Positions 25,701 to 32,261 of a stretch of DNA of 43,239 nucleotides are shown here, in pieces. Every line of letters begins with the position of its first letter. Positions within the stretch are counted from its first letter, which is position 1. The translations under genes and the position numbers were made by a program. Source of the DNA: an uncultured Clostridia bacterium (GTDB lineage: Bacteria; Bacillota; Clostridia; Christensenellales; Borkfalkiaceae). The notes beneath the pieces were generated by a model that made no database searches, was not told where the DNA came from, and saw nothing but the letters and a program-made list of their open reading frames with translations. Where the stretch lies: the NCBI GenBank assembly GCA_934271735.1, contig CAKQSB010000017.1:1-43239 (forward strand). The letters are read 5' to 3'.

Positions 25701-25980
25701 TATCGTTATAAAGATAAACGGTTTTATCCTCTCCGTTCACCGAAACGGTTATGGGACCGACATTTCCGTCTTGCTCGAACGCCACATCGCTCTCGAGATA
25801 AACAAGATAGCGATCCGCAAAGTCCTGTATGCCACCGCTTACGCCCGTAACGGTCATCGTCTTAAGCTCTTCAGCCGCAAGCGCACGCCCGGGCATCGCG
25901 GAAAAACCGAGAGCCAGACAAACCGCAAACACAAGAGATAAAACAGCAACCGCGGCTCTTTTAAATACATTTGTTGTCAT
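22780..25980 (-). CDS. Large repeat-bearing surface protein with GCG membrane tail
   Basis: A 1066-residue exported protein and first gene of the operon. The start is ATG 25978-25980 (MTTNVFKRAA), set by AGGAGG at 25986-25991; an upstream in-frame Met lacks a ribosome binding site. The signal peptide is residues 1 to about 36 (GRALAAEE). Residues about 42-361 form three tandem units of about 105 residues, each with SGG-Q, RYLVWLES, PITVSVNG, VALLVPYDV-PKE and TIKKGT signatures. A divergent fourth unit spans about 363-495. A large beta-rich region follows, then an Ig-like domain near residues 950-1030. The tail is GKKGCGGSVAAG, a hydrophobic helix and KKRRETE. It is probably a wall- or membrane-anchored glycan-capture protein; no catalytic domain was recognised. 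Confidence 0.78.
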   Translation of the reverse strand: MTTNVFKRAAVAVLSLVFAVCLALGFSAMPGRALAAEELKTMTVTGVSGGIQDFADRYLVYLESDVAFEQDGNVGPITVSVNGEDKTVYLYNDTADKKVALLVTYELSPKEAANRVVVKKDTVIGGYKIAETVTILLNNGSMSVVANDVDYPIESISGGAQESRYLIWLESSVKFESQNGIDPITVSVGGTDTSLEIYNQKDGNVALLVPFDVVPKESKTELTIKKGTRLDNYVIAKDVTIVLDNGEFYIKVPEIDFTIVDFSGGVQDNQNRYLVWLNGNVAFESAQSPDPIVVSVNGSDITLGLYNDKDKKAVALLVPYDVAPKDGRTEVTIKQGTKICNYVVAEEITAILNRGTIKKKIPLTDITFSLQKDMLGDVTSCIQETADLHRYLIRIQTDLDGLIDTMWNGNVCILDAGTENEREITINYLGGMSGKPENEGYDGTAILAIINYDDIIAGATVSSEIGKHSVTIKQGSELGGGYSVKEDFTFWIGNEYIAENERDIPKLPAGVFKANKGIENKTVDFETEKIEDYIAGSSVVKLKGGAEKDADGNVLLRSGDSAGYCKSLKMIGAKAEPQIKFRSTYNGGDVYLVMELRSALDNGNFWLTEGAPMVRLRYNESKAESEELSECLWFDFFNDGLQGTPQFVIYHNTEFKFTKGDFFVEFGAVNKQDLQGNDGFVFFVKVTQGESVAYGECYMTGDYNVSDSGDVSIYISPAPTSLLLDYSDWATVDVKDSVIKSVDSEREIDGVTEKIGAMSLYSPKIRRAENTDEYDISDIVPIGKGATYTKVEGDTESASQGMINATEVTNKNGGYSVKMRIKFTGEDFGLTFAFRGKNTLAKSGYKLIIADDVVIIGSITKASPFVPGKEYDIEIGCVDYFVADERVPAGTIVYLKVGGELIAEDNIEKMLGLGNYFCALTEGAGGSKVTITSSKAESERKTYELKTTANKTIVSNGKKTTLSYDCNMKTAYDKVSYEIIKGDARIDGDGLYSNTDGEIVVRVKIENEFGTFYGEELTLNKGAQEPGESNAGSTGKKGCGGSVAAGLLPLMGIAAFVIAKKRRETE
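24496..25857 (-). repeat. Tandem protein-repeat region of the large surface protein
   Basis: Four units in the coding sequence: about 25537-25857, 25222-25536, 24898-25221 and a longer, diverged unit at 24496-24894. They are conserved at protein level (SGG-Q, RYL-W-L, P-I-V-SV-G, VALLV, TIK-G) but differ in DNA sequence, indicating old duplications under selection and not a recent copy-number array. Confidence 0.75.
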
Positions 25981-25985
25981 ATTTG

Positions 25986-25991
25986 CCTCCT
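25986..25991 (-). promoter_or_regulatory. Ribosome binding site of the large surface protein
   Basis: AGGAGG on the minus strand, five bases before the ATG at 25980; it decides the start. Confidence 0.85.
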
Positions 25992-26039
25992 TATTAGTAT
26001 GCCGTAAATTTTTCGACACATAATCATTTTACGATTTAT

Positions 26040-26069
26040 ATTATATCATACCGAAAAGCTATGTGTTAG
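26040..26069 (-). promoter_or_regulatory. Predicted promoter of the importer/GH36 operon
   Basis: Minus-strand TATAAT (26040-26045) with a weak -35, CTAACA (26064-26069), at 18-base spacing. A perfect -10 with a poor -35, opposite a divergent AraC-family gene, fits an activator-dependent promoter. The leader would be about 50 bases. Confidence 0.5.
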
Positions 26070-26110
26070 CCTTATTTTAGTAAGTTTTTTGCACAATCTT
26101 ATCATTACGC

Positions 26111-26140
26111 TTGACTTTTCGCCCTCAAATTTTGTAAAAT
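26111..26140 (+). promoter_or_regulatory. Predicted promoter of the AraC-family gene
   Basis: TTGACT (26111-26116), 18-base spacer, TAAAAT (26135-26140). The expected transcription start falls at or within a base or two of the ATG at 26147, so the transcript would be leaderless or nearly so. Confidence 0.5.
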
Positions 26141-26146
26141 GCGAGT

Positions 26147-27091
26147 ATGGAAAAATATATGTACGAATTTCTCGGCGGCAGGCAAAACCATTACGTCGAG
26201 CCTATAATTTTCGAAAACGAATTTGAGATAGACAATCTTATCGTCGTTTATTACAACAGATTTTCCCCGAGATTCAGGTTCGCGGGCGAAAGACATAATT
26301 TTTACGAATTTTATTACGTCGCCGAAAACGAAATGATCGTAACCATAGACAACGAAAAATATCTTTTGAAAGAGGGCGAATTCATTCTCGTTCCGCCGAT
26401 GCGCTGGCACGCGATGAGCCCGCACGAAACTTACGCCACGGGTATCACCGTATCGTTCGACGCGACGGGTTATCCCGAAGAGATATTCAGCGGAAAGCTT
26501 TCCCCGCTCGGCAAACAGGTACTTTCTAATCTCGTGAACGTTTACGCGAAAAATTGCAACGAATCGGAATTCCGCCTTAAAATGCTTTCGGATAAAACCG
26601 AGGACGAAGAAAAAGATTTCGGTTATAAACAAGCTTTAAAAGTTAATACGGAATGGCTTATGCTGGATATTCTGCAAAACCGCATACAAGCCGAAAAACA
26701 GAAGTCAAGAACCGAAAAACAATATAATCCGCTTGCCGAAAGCACGCTTTTGTATCTCGAACAGCATTTCAGAGAAAATCCCTCGCTGGACAGAATAGCT
26801 TCCGATCTGAATTACAGTGTTCCGCATATCTGCCGCGTTTTCAAGCAGAATTACAACGAGTCGATAGTAAACTATCTGACAAAACTCAAAATAGACGAGG
26901 CTTTGAAACTTATCGAACTTAATAATCGGTCTTTCAGAGAAATTTCGGACTCGCTCGGTTTCGATAACGTCGCGTATTTCACGCGTATTTTCAAAAAGCA
27001 AACGGGAATGACGCCGTCCGCGTACCGTAAGTTTGCCGTCTGGGCGCATCTTCTGAACTCGAAATATCTACCCGGAGAGGTTAAATTGTAA
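26147..27091 (+). CDS. AraC-family transcriptional regulator
   Basis: A 314-residue regulator. Residues about 30-110 form a cupin-type sensor, with FRFAGERHNFYEFYYVAENE and LKEGEFILVPPMRWHAM. Residues about 205-305 form the double helix-turn-helix AraC domain, with LDRIASDLNYSVPHICRVFK in the first half and FREISDSLGFDNVAYFTRIF in the second, ending KKQTGMTPSAYRKF. It is divergent from the importer operon and convergent with the second glycosidase operon, so it most likely activates one or both in response to a sugar. No Shine-Dalgarno sequence is visible before the ATG. A later Met at residue 5 is an alternative start. Confidence 0.92.
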   Translation: MEKYMYEFLGGRQNHYVEPIIFENEFEIDNLIVVYYNRFSPRFRFAGERHNFYEFYYVAENEMIVTIDNEKYLLKEGEFILVPPMRWHAMSPHETYATGITVSFDATGYPEEIFSGKLSPLGKQVLSNLVNVYAKNCNESEFRLKMLSDKTEDEEKDFGYKQALKVNTEWLMLDILQNRIQAEKQKSRTEKQYNPLAESTLLYLEQHFRENPSLDRIASDLNYSVPHICRVFKQNYNESIVNYLTKLKIDEALKLIELNNRSFREISDSLGFDNVAYFTRIFKKQTGMTPSAYRKFAVWAHLLNSKYLPGEVKL

Positions 27092-27154
27092 ATATCCGAC
27101 AAAAACCGATTATCGGATGCCAGCCAAGACCGAGGGGCATAGTAAGAAATAATT

Positions 27155-27204
27155 AGGCGGCGGAATTTGCAAAAAGCAAATTCCGCCGCCTCGTTTTTGT
27201 TTTA
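27155..27204 (+). terminator. Strong terminator after the AraC-family gene
   Basis: A perfect 16-base stem (27155-27170 with 27176-27191) with an AAAAA loop, followed by CGTTTTTGTTTT. It lies 64 bases after the regulator stop. Confidence 0.9.
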
Positions 27205-27300
27205 AATATTTATTTTCCGCCGACGAAATTCAGAAGGTGTTACTTTCCGCATATCTGCCGGAAAACAATTCGCCCGCGCCGAGCCCCGTCAAACCGAACG

Positions 27301-27343
27301 CTTACACAAAAACGGCAAATCCATATTCCGGATTTGCCGTTTT
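27301..27343 (-). terminator. Terminator of the second glycosidase operon
   Basis: AAAACGGCAAATCC (27309-27322) pairs with GGATTTGCCGTTTT (27330-27343), followed on the minus strand by TTTTTGTG. It lies about 50 bases after the CE15-like stop. Confidence 0.85.
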
Positions 27344-27372
27344 ATATTGCTTATTGAATTGTAAAAAAAATC

Positions 27373-27388
27373 GTTAATCGACTTATAG
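27373..27388 (-). repeat. Dispersed 16-mer motif, copy 5 (exact)
   Basis: Exact minus-strand CTATAAGTCGATTAAC followed by G, between the CE15-like stop and its terminator, so it would be transcribed in the 3' UTR. A partial echo, CGACTTATTA, overlaps the CE15-like stop region nearby. Confidence 0.8.
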
Positions 27389-27394
27389 GCTGAT

Positions 27395-28492
27395 TTACGA
27401 CTTATTATCTCGCAAACATGCGAGATAAAACGCCCAGTCCTCGCGGCTGAAAAAATGGACGCCGTCGCGAACGAAAAACGCTATTTCTCCACCCGCATTT
27501 TTTTCGCCGATTTCAAGCGGCTTGTTCGCAGGCTTTAAACCCGTTAAACCGAGTTCTTTATACGCTTCGCTTGCCGCTTCCGCGCACAAATACTGAGCGT
27601 CGGTATCTGCCCAGTCGTCCTCGCTTGCCGCCACGATAAAAACTTTTCTCGGAGCGACGGAAGCCATTAAATAATGTTGATCAAACGGCATTTCGTACTC
27701 TTTTTCAGCGTATTTTTTGAAGTTCGGAGTAAACCAGAACGGAAAAACGTCCGTGATTACCTTGATTGTTTCGCCGTGCTTATCACGGGAAATCGCCGCG
27801 CCGCAGCACCCCGAGCAGTTTACCATACACCCGGCAAAAATATCGTATTTCGCCGCAGCCAAAAGCGCGGTTTTACCGAGCCTCGAATGACCCGCAACGT
27901 ACAATTTTTCTTTAATAGTATACCTTTCGTTTATAAGATAATCGCCGACAATTTTCGCGGCGTATGCCCAAAGCGACAGTTTTCCGGGAGCGTAGCTATC
28001 CGAGCGATCGCAAAAAAGCGGCGCTATTCCGCTCGAAAAATCGCCGTCGTCTGTGGAAATTTCCTTATAATAAAGGTGTGCGATGGCAATTCCGCCGTCC
28101 ATAAGTTCTTCCACCGGGCAATACTTTGTCGGAAGATATTTCATAAAATCGAGATGCACGACGAAATTATACGATTTTATTTTGGTCGGGATAAACACGT
28201 CCGCAACAAAAGTTGCCGATTTACCGTTCTTTTCAAGCATAAACTCCAAAGCCGTGTGTTTTGCCTTGTTGCAGAAAAAATACCCGTAATCGCCGTCGAA
28301 CTTCTCGTCCGTAACGTCATTTACGCTTATTTTTAATCCGCTTTCGTCGATTTCTCCGTATTCTTCTCTTATTATTTCTTTAAGAGTTTTTTCACGGGAA
28401 AACTTGCCGTTTTCTCTTAAATAATCGGGCAGACAAAACTCTTTCGGATATCTGCCGCCCGTTAAAACCGAATTAAATTCTAAATTTTTCAT
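27395..28492 (-). CDS. CE15-like carbohydrate esterase (alpha/beta hydrolase)
   Basis: A 365-residue alpha/beta hydrolase resembling CE15 glucuronoyl esterases and related acetylxylan-esterase-annotated proteins. The nucleophile is Ser203 in VAGHSRLGKTAL. The conserved oxyanion and pocket segment NCSGCCGAAISRDKHGE is followed by FPFWFTPNFKKYA and MPFDQHYLMASVAPR, then the acidic residue in ASEDDWADTDAQY, and catalytic His in RDGVHFFSREDW. No signal peptide is present, unlike most characterised CE15 enzymes, so it should act on imported fragments. It probably splits ester bonds between uronic acids and alcohols, or acetyl esters. Last gene of its operon, one base after the GH20-like gene. Confidence 0.82.
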   Translation of the reverse strand: MKNLEFNSVLTGGRYPKEFCLPDYLRENGKFSREKTLKEIIREEYGEIDESGLKISVNDVTDEKFDGDYGYFFCNKAKHTALEFMLEKNGKSATFVADVFIPTKIKSYNFVVHLDFMKYLPTKYCPVEELMDGGIAIAHLYYKEISTDDGDFSSGIAPLFCDRSDSYAPGKLSLWAYAAKIVGDYLINERYTIKEKLYVAGHSRLGKTALLAAAKYDIFAGCMVNCSGCCGAAISRDKHGETIKVITDVFPFWFTPNFKKYAEKEYEMPFDQHYLMASVAPRKVFIVAASEDDWADTDAQYLCAEAASEAYKELGLTGLKPANKPLEIGEKNAGGEIAFFVRDGVHFFSREDWAFYLACLRDNKS

Positions 28493-28493
28493 A

Positions 28494-30425
28494 TTAAACT
28501 ATTTTATCGAAATACAACTTTACTCCGTTCGGTATTTTCGCAAGCGAAACGTCGTCCAGATGCTTTATTCCGCTGCTTTCGCCGAGTTCTGCAAAAGTAG
28601 TATCGCACTTTGTAATGTTTTGTTCGTTTATAACTTTTCCGCCCGTCTTCTGAACGCTGCAAACGGAATACTTCACGCCGCCGAAAAGCAGCCTTACGTT
28701 GGAAACGAAAATCGAATCTTCGCCGAAACTCTCTAATACAACGTATTCGACGGGTTTATTTTTCATCGCGAACCGAACGGTTGCCGTTCCGCCGAGGTCA
28801 AACGTGACCGCTTCGGGTTTAACGCTCCCGAAATACAGTTCGCTTTCGGCTTTTTCACCCGCATATTTAACGATAATCTTCATTTTCGGCGAACCGAATC
28901 CGTCGGGCGTTACCGTATCGAGATATAAAATTCCGCAACCTCTGTTTGCCTCTATCGACTGTTTTATGTTTGAAACAAACGATTTCCTGCGTTCTTTTTC
29001 GGTTTCCATAAGACCGCCCGAACTCTTTATCCCGTCGCGGTACTTTTTCCACAGATAATCGGCGTTTTTGTTGATTTCTTCAAAGCCTTTCTCCGCTTCG
29101 CCAAGCGTGGCGAAAACCTCCGAAAAATCGGCGATTCCGTTTCCGGAATTTTCCTTTTCGTATTCGTCGAAAACCTTATACCCCATAGAGTTTGTCATAT
29201 ATATAAGGTATTTGTCAAGCGAAAAATCATAAATATCGAGCAGGATATCGCGTTTTTCGCCGCTTACGCGATTTTCGTCCGCAAGACAAGTTTTCAAATT
29301 TTCCGTAAAATCTTTCAGAACGTTTCTGTAAAGTTGTTTTATGAAATTGTCGTCCTCGGCTTTAACGCCTATATTCGTACCGATAAGGCAGGATGTCAAA
29401 ACCTGATTTTCAAGCAATAGTTTTGCAATTTCCCTATCGCCGATTATCTCCTCATACACCTTAACTTTATCATCGAAATTTTTAATTTGTCCGTTCCAGA
29501 GTTTCCCGCAAAGGGCGGTAAGCGGATAAATTCCGTTATAGAAACTCGCGGCTCTTTCCCATATCGTAAGGATTGCGCCTATCGGCTTATGTTTCAAAGC
29601 ATAATCTGTCAGCGTATCGACGTTATATGTCGAAGAAGCGTTGCTTCCGTACGCGCAGAAAATATACTCGAATCCTAAGCGGTCGTAAACGGAAAGCCAA
29701 TCTTTTCTCACTCTGTTCGTCCAGTGACCTTTGGTCTCCGAACCGATAAATCCGTAATTCCAATGACACAGTATTATATCTCTCGGAAGTTCGGCGACTA
29801 TGTCGTAATACTCGAAAAAGTCGTCCCACATAAGCATGGTTTTGCCCATGCTTTTCGCAAGTTCGTAATCGTGCATAACCTGCGAGAAAAATATATCCTT
29901 TTTCGTCTCGCCCGCTTTAAGGCGAGCCTTGCATCTCGGACACTCGGCAAACTCGAACACTTCGTCAAGCCCCATGTGAACGTATTTCCCGTGAAAAACC
30001 GAACACACTTCCGTAATGTACGCGTCGAAGAATTTGTTGAAATCGGGGTTCGACGTGCAGCCGACCGAACCGCGTTTAAACCGTTCGGGAGACCAGCCTC
30101 TGCCTTCGATTCTCTCGTCTTTAAATTCGGAAAGGCTCGCGGCTTCTTTGTATTGCAATAGTTTTTCGATATGATAAAAGTTCTCGAACGCGGAAATTGC
30201 GAGAAGCCCTTTACCTTCTATATAGTCCGCAATCTCCTTGATTTCGGTCATCGAATAAGTGTCGTCCTCATCGAAAAAAGGCGTGACTTTTGTTCTTATT
30301 GAACACTCTAAATACAGAATGATCGTGTTATAGCCCCACTTTTCGGCGTTATCCACGAAACTTTTTATAAACTCGATTTTCTCTTTTTGTCTTCCGAGAT
30401 CTATTTGTATGGCAACGATTTTCAT
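28494..30425 (-). CDS. GH20-like glycoside hydrolase, cytoplasmic
   Basis: A 643-residue protein without signal peptide. The barrel begins at residue 1 (MKIVAIQIDLGRQ), lacking the N-terminal domain usual in GH20. The catalytic pair is Asp154-Glu155 in VHMGLDEVFEFAECPRC, with WDDFFEYYD and TIWERAASFYNGIYPL further on. The C-terminal 150 residues (from about 480) are beta-rich and may be a sugar-binding sandwich. It is only distantly similar to the other GH20-like protein of the window, so a different specificity is likely. Sits nine bases after the GH127 gene and one base before the CE15-like gene. Confidence 0.75.
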   Translation of the reverse strand: MKIVAIQIDLGRQKEKIEFIKSFVDNAEKWGYNTIILYLECSIRTKVTPFFDEDDTYSMTEIKEIADYIEGKGLLAISAFENFYHIEKLLQYKEAASLSEFKDERIEGRGWSPERFKRGSVGCTSNPDFNKFFDAYITEVCSVFHGKYVHMGLDEVFEFAECPRCKARLKAGETKKDIFFSQVMHDYELAKSMGKTMLMWDDFFEYYDIVAELPRDIILCHWNYGFIGSETKGHWTNRVRKDWLSVYDRLGFEYIFCAYGSNASSTYNVDTLTDYALKHKPIGAILTIWERAASFYNGIYPLTALCGKLWNGQIKNFDDKVKVYEEIIGDREIAKLLLENQVLTSCLIGTNIGVKAEDDNFIKQLYRNVLKDFTENLKTCLADENRVSGEKRDILLDIYDFSLDKYLIYMTNSMGYKVFDEYEKENSGNGIADFSEVFATLGEAEKGFEEINKNADYLWKKYRDGIKSSGGLMETEKERRKSFVSNIKQSIEANRGCGILYLDTVTPDGFGSPKMKIIVKYAGEKAESELYFGSVKPEAVTFDLGGTATVRFAMKNKPVEYVVLESFGEDSIFVSNVRLLFGGVKYSVCSVQKTGGKVINEQNITKCDTTFAELGESSGIKHLDDVSLAKIPNGVKLYFDKIV

Positions 30426-30434
30426 TGTTTTCCT

Positions 30435-32261
30435 TTATCTTATTTCGTTCCAGACAGCCATATTGCATTTTTCGCTGTCGTAATTCTTACCCGCGGACGA
30501 ATAATCGCAAAGGGTTATTTCTCCGTCTTTCGTTTTTACCTTTACCGTCTCGTTCGTGTAAAACTTATCGTTTTTAACGAGTTTGGAAATCGTTCCGCCC
30601 GATTTTTTCGGTACTGCGACGGGTTTTCTTAAATCCTCGCCGAACCTCTCGTCTCTCGCGAGCGCGACGGGTCCTCTTTCAAACCCGACCTTTCCGTTTA
30701 AAATTATTCTTTCGACTTTCATCGGCATCGAAACGACTATTTTATCGCCGTTTTTAACCTTAACGACGGCGTAGCCTTTTTCTTCCGCAAATCCCGATTC
30801 TTTACCGCCTGCCGACACCGAGAAATTTTTCGTCCATTTCGGTATACGCAGGAAAAGCGTCGTTTCGCCGCTCGTTTTCACCGAGATTTTCGCCTCGCCC
30901 TTTTTATAGAGATCGGCTCTTACGGAAATTTTCGTTCCGCTCTCCTTTTCCGAATACGTTCCGTCGTTATAGAGGTTGACGTAATAACCGTTTTCGCCTT
31001 TCGTTACGGCGACAAGCCCGAAAAGAGCCGTTCCCGCGCCGCCGATAGCCGCGCAGCAGCCGTAAGATCTGCCGTTGTTTCCCATAACTCTGAAACCGCC
31101 GATTTTTCTCGCTCTTTGTCCTAAACAAAGGGGACTGTAACTGTCGAACGGAAACGCTTCGTGCGGAACGGGTACGGCTTCTTTGCCTTTCCACACTATC
31201 CCCAAAGCGCGTTTCATCGTCTGATTTTCGCTGTTCACCGCCCCGAAAAGAGCGTTATAACCCGACCTTTCGATTACATCCGCGTATTTCGAATCGCCCG
31301 TTATCGCAAGCAGTCTTGCGCAGAGTTTCATAAGCGTTACGGTAACGCACGTCTCCTGCATAACGCCCTCGGAATAATTCGTCTGCTTAACCGTGGAATT
31401 ATCGAAAAGTTCGTGCGTGCAACCGCAGCAACCTATTATCGTGTAATCGCTCTCCAAAACCATATCGACAAAATTGACTACCGCTTTTAAATCCTCTTCG
31501 TCGCCTTTCACTTTGTAATATTCCAAAAGCCCTTCGAAACAACTCATCATTTCGTAGGCTTTGGTGTGATTGAATTCGAACGGGCGTTTTTCTTTGGTTT
31601 TGCAAAGGCTTATTATGTCCTGATCTTTAGAAAAACCCGTGCTTATGATATACTCCGAAAAATCGAGATACCTTTGTTCGCCCGTGAGTTCGTAGAGTTT
31701 CACGAACGGCTCTAAAATCGAACAGGAATTCATACCGCCGTAAATGTTGGTCGTGTCGTAAATTTCGACTTTGCCTCTGCCGCTGCCGACCTTTTTTATA
31801 ATATAGTCGGCGTGTTTTTTAAGAGCCTTGGTTATCCTTTTTGCAAGCGTCTTGTTTTTGCATATATCTATATAATAAAGGAACCCGAGCATGGCGTATT
31901 TTCTCGACCACATATCCCACCCGTTGAACTCGTATTTCAGATCGTAAGTGGAAAATCTGCCGTTTTTCTCCTCGGTGGTAAGCATATCTTTTATGCTTTC
32001 GGTTATTTCGGCGTAAAGTTTTGCGTTTCCCGTAGCCTTATATGTAAGACAAGCCGCGCGCATGAGTTTACCCCAGAATTCGCCCCGCCAACCGCCGTCC
32101 TCGCCGTCGGGCTTTGTCCGGAACTGATTGACGGTGAGTTTCCACAAGTCGTTATCCGAAAACTGCTTGTCTATGGTGTATTTAATCATTTCGCCGGGAT
32201 ATCCCTTGGTTACCGTTTGCCCCGCCGCGGGGAATTTCATCGTCTCTTTCATAATCGTCAC
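30435..32261 (-). CDS. GH127-type beta-L-arabinofuranosidase
   Basis: A 608-residue alpha/alpha-barrel enzyme of the DUF1680/GH127 group, predicted to release beta-L-arabinofuranose. The zinc and nucleophile residues of the family are visible: Glu and Cys in MQETCVTVTLMKLC, and paired Cys in GRSYGCCAAIGGAG. A barrel segment WDMWSRKYAMLGFLYY and the C-terminal beta domain (FLRIPKWTKNFSV) complete the fold. The start is a GTG at 32261 overlapping the GH95 stop as GTGA; an ATG at 32252 is an alternative, and neither has a clear Shine-Dalgarno sequence. No signal peptide. Related families (GH146 and others) cannot be excluded. Confidence 0.85.
   Translation of the reverse strand: MTIMKETMKFPAAGQTVTKGYPGEMIKYTIDKQFSDNDLWKLTVNQFRTKPDGEDGGWRGEFWGKLMRAACLTYKATGNAKLYAEITESIKDMLTTEEKNGRFSTYDLKYEFNGWDMWSRKYAMLGFLYYIDICKNKTLAKRITKALKKHADYIIKKVGSGRGKVEIYDTTNIYGGMNSCSILEPFVKLYELTGEQRYLDFSEYIISTGFSKDQDIISLCKTKEKRPFEFNHTKAYEMMSCFEGLLEYYKVKGDEEDLKAVVNFVDMVLESDYTIIGCCGCTHELFDNSTVKQTNYSEGVMQETCVTVTLMKLCARLLAITGDSKYADVIERSGYNALFGAVNSENQTMKRALGIVWKGKEAVPVPHEAFPFDSYSPLCLGQRARKIGGFRVMGNNGRSYGCCAAIGGAGTALFGLVAVTKGENGYYVNLYNDGTYSEKESGTKISVRADLYKKGEAKISVKTSGETTLFLRIPKWTKNFSVSAGGKESGFAEEKGYAVVKVKNGDKIVVSMPMKVERIILNGKVGFERGPVALARDERFGEDLRKPVAVPKKSGGTISKLVKNDKFYTNETVKVKTKDGEITLCDYSSAGKNYDSEKCNMAVWNEIR

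Larger units (their letters stand above)
27092..27394. other. Intergenic region between convergent AraC and CE15-like genes
   Basis: This stretch holds two strong terminators (27155-27204 plus, 27301-27343 minus) and an exact copy of the dispersed 16-mer (27373-27388). Between the terminators a 24-codon minus-strand frame at 27230-27301 (GLTGLGAGELFSGRYAE, then SNTF and a stop) looks like a protein C-terminus without its gene, but it is too short to assign. Confidence 0.6.

Noticed and set aside
27092..27150. A possible tRNA or structured RNA after the AraC gene (ATCCGA/TCGGAT and ATGCC/GGCAT pairings)
   Set aside because: Stems are short, no cloverleaf or T-loop signature is present, and the region is simply the stretch before a strong terminator.
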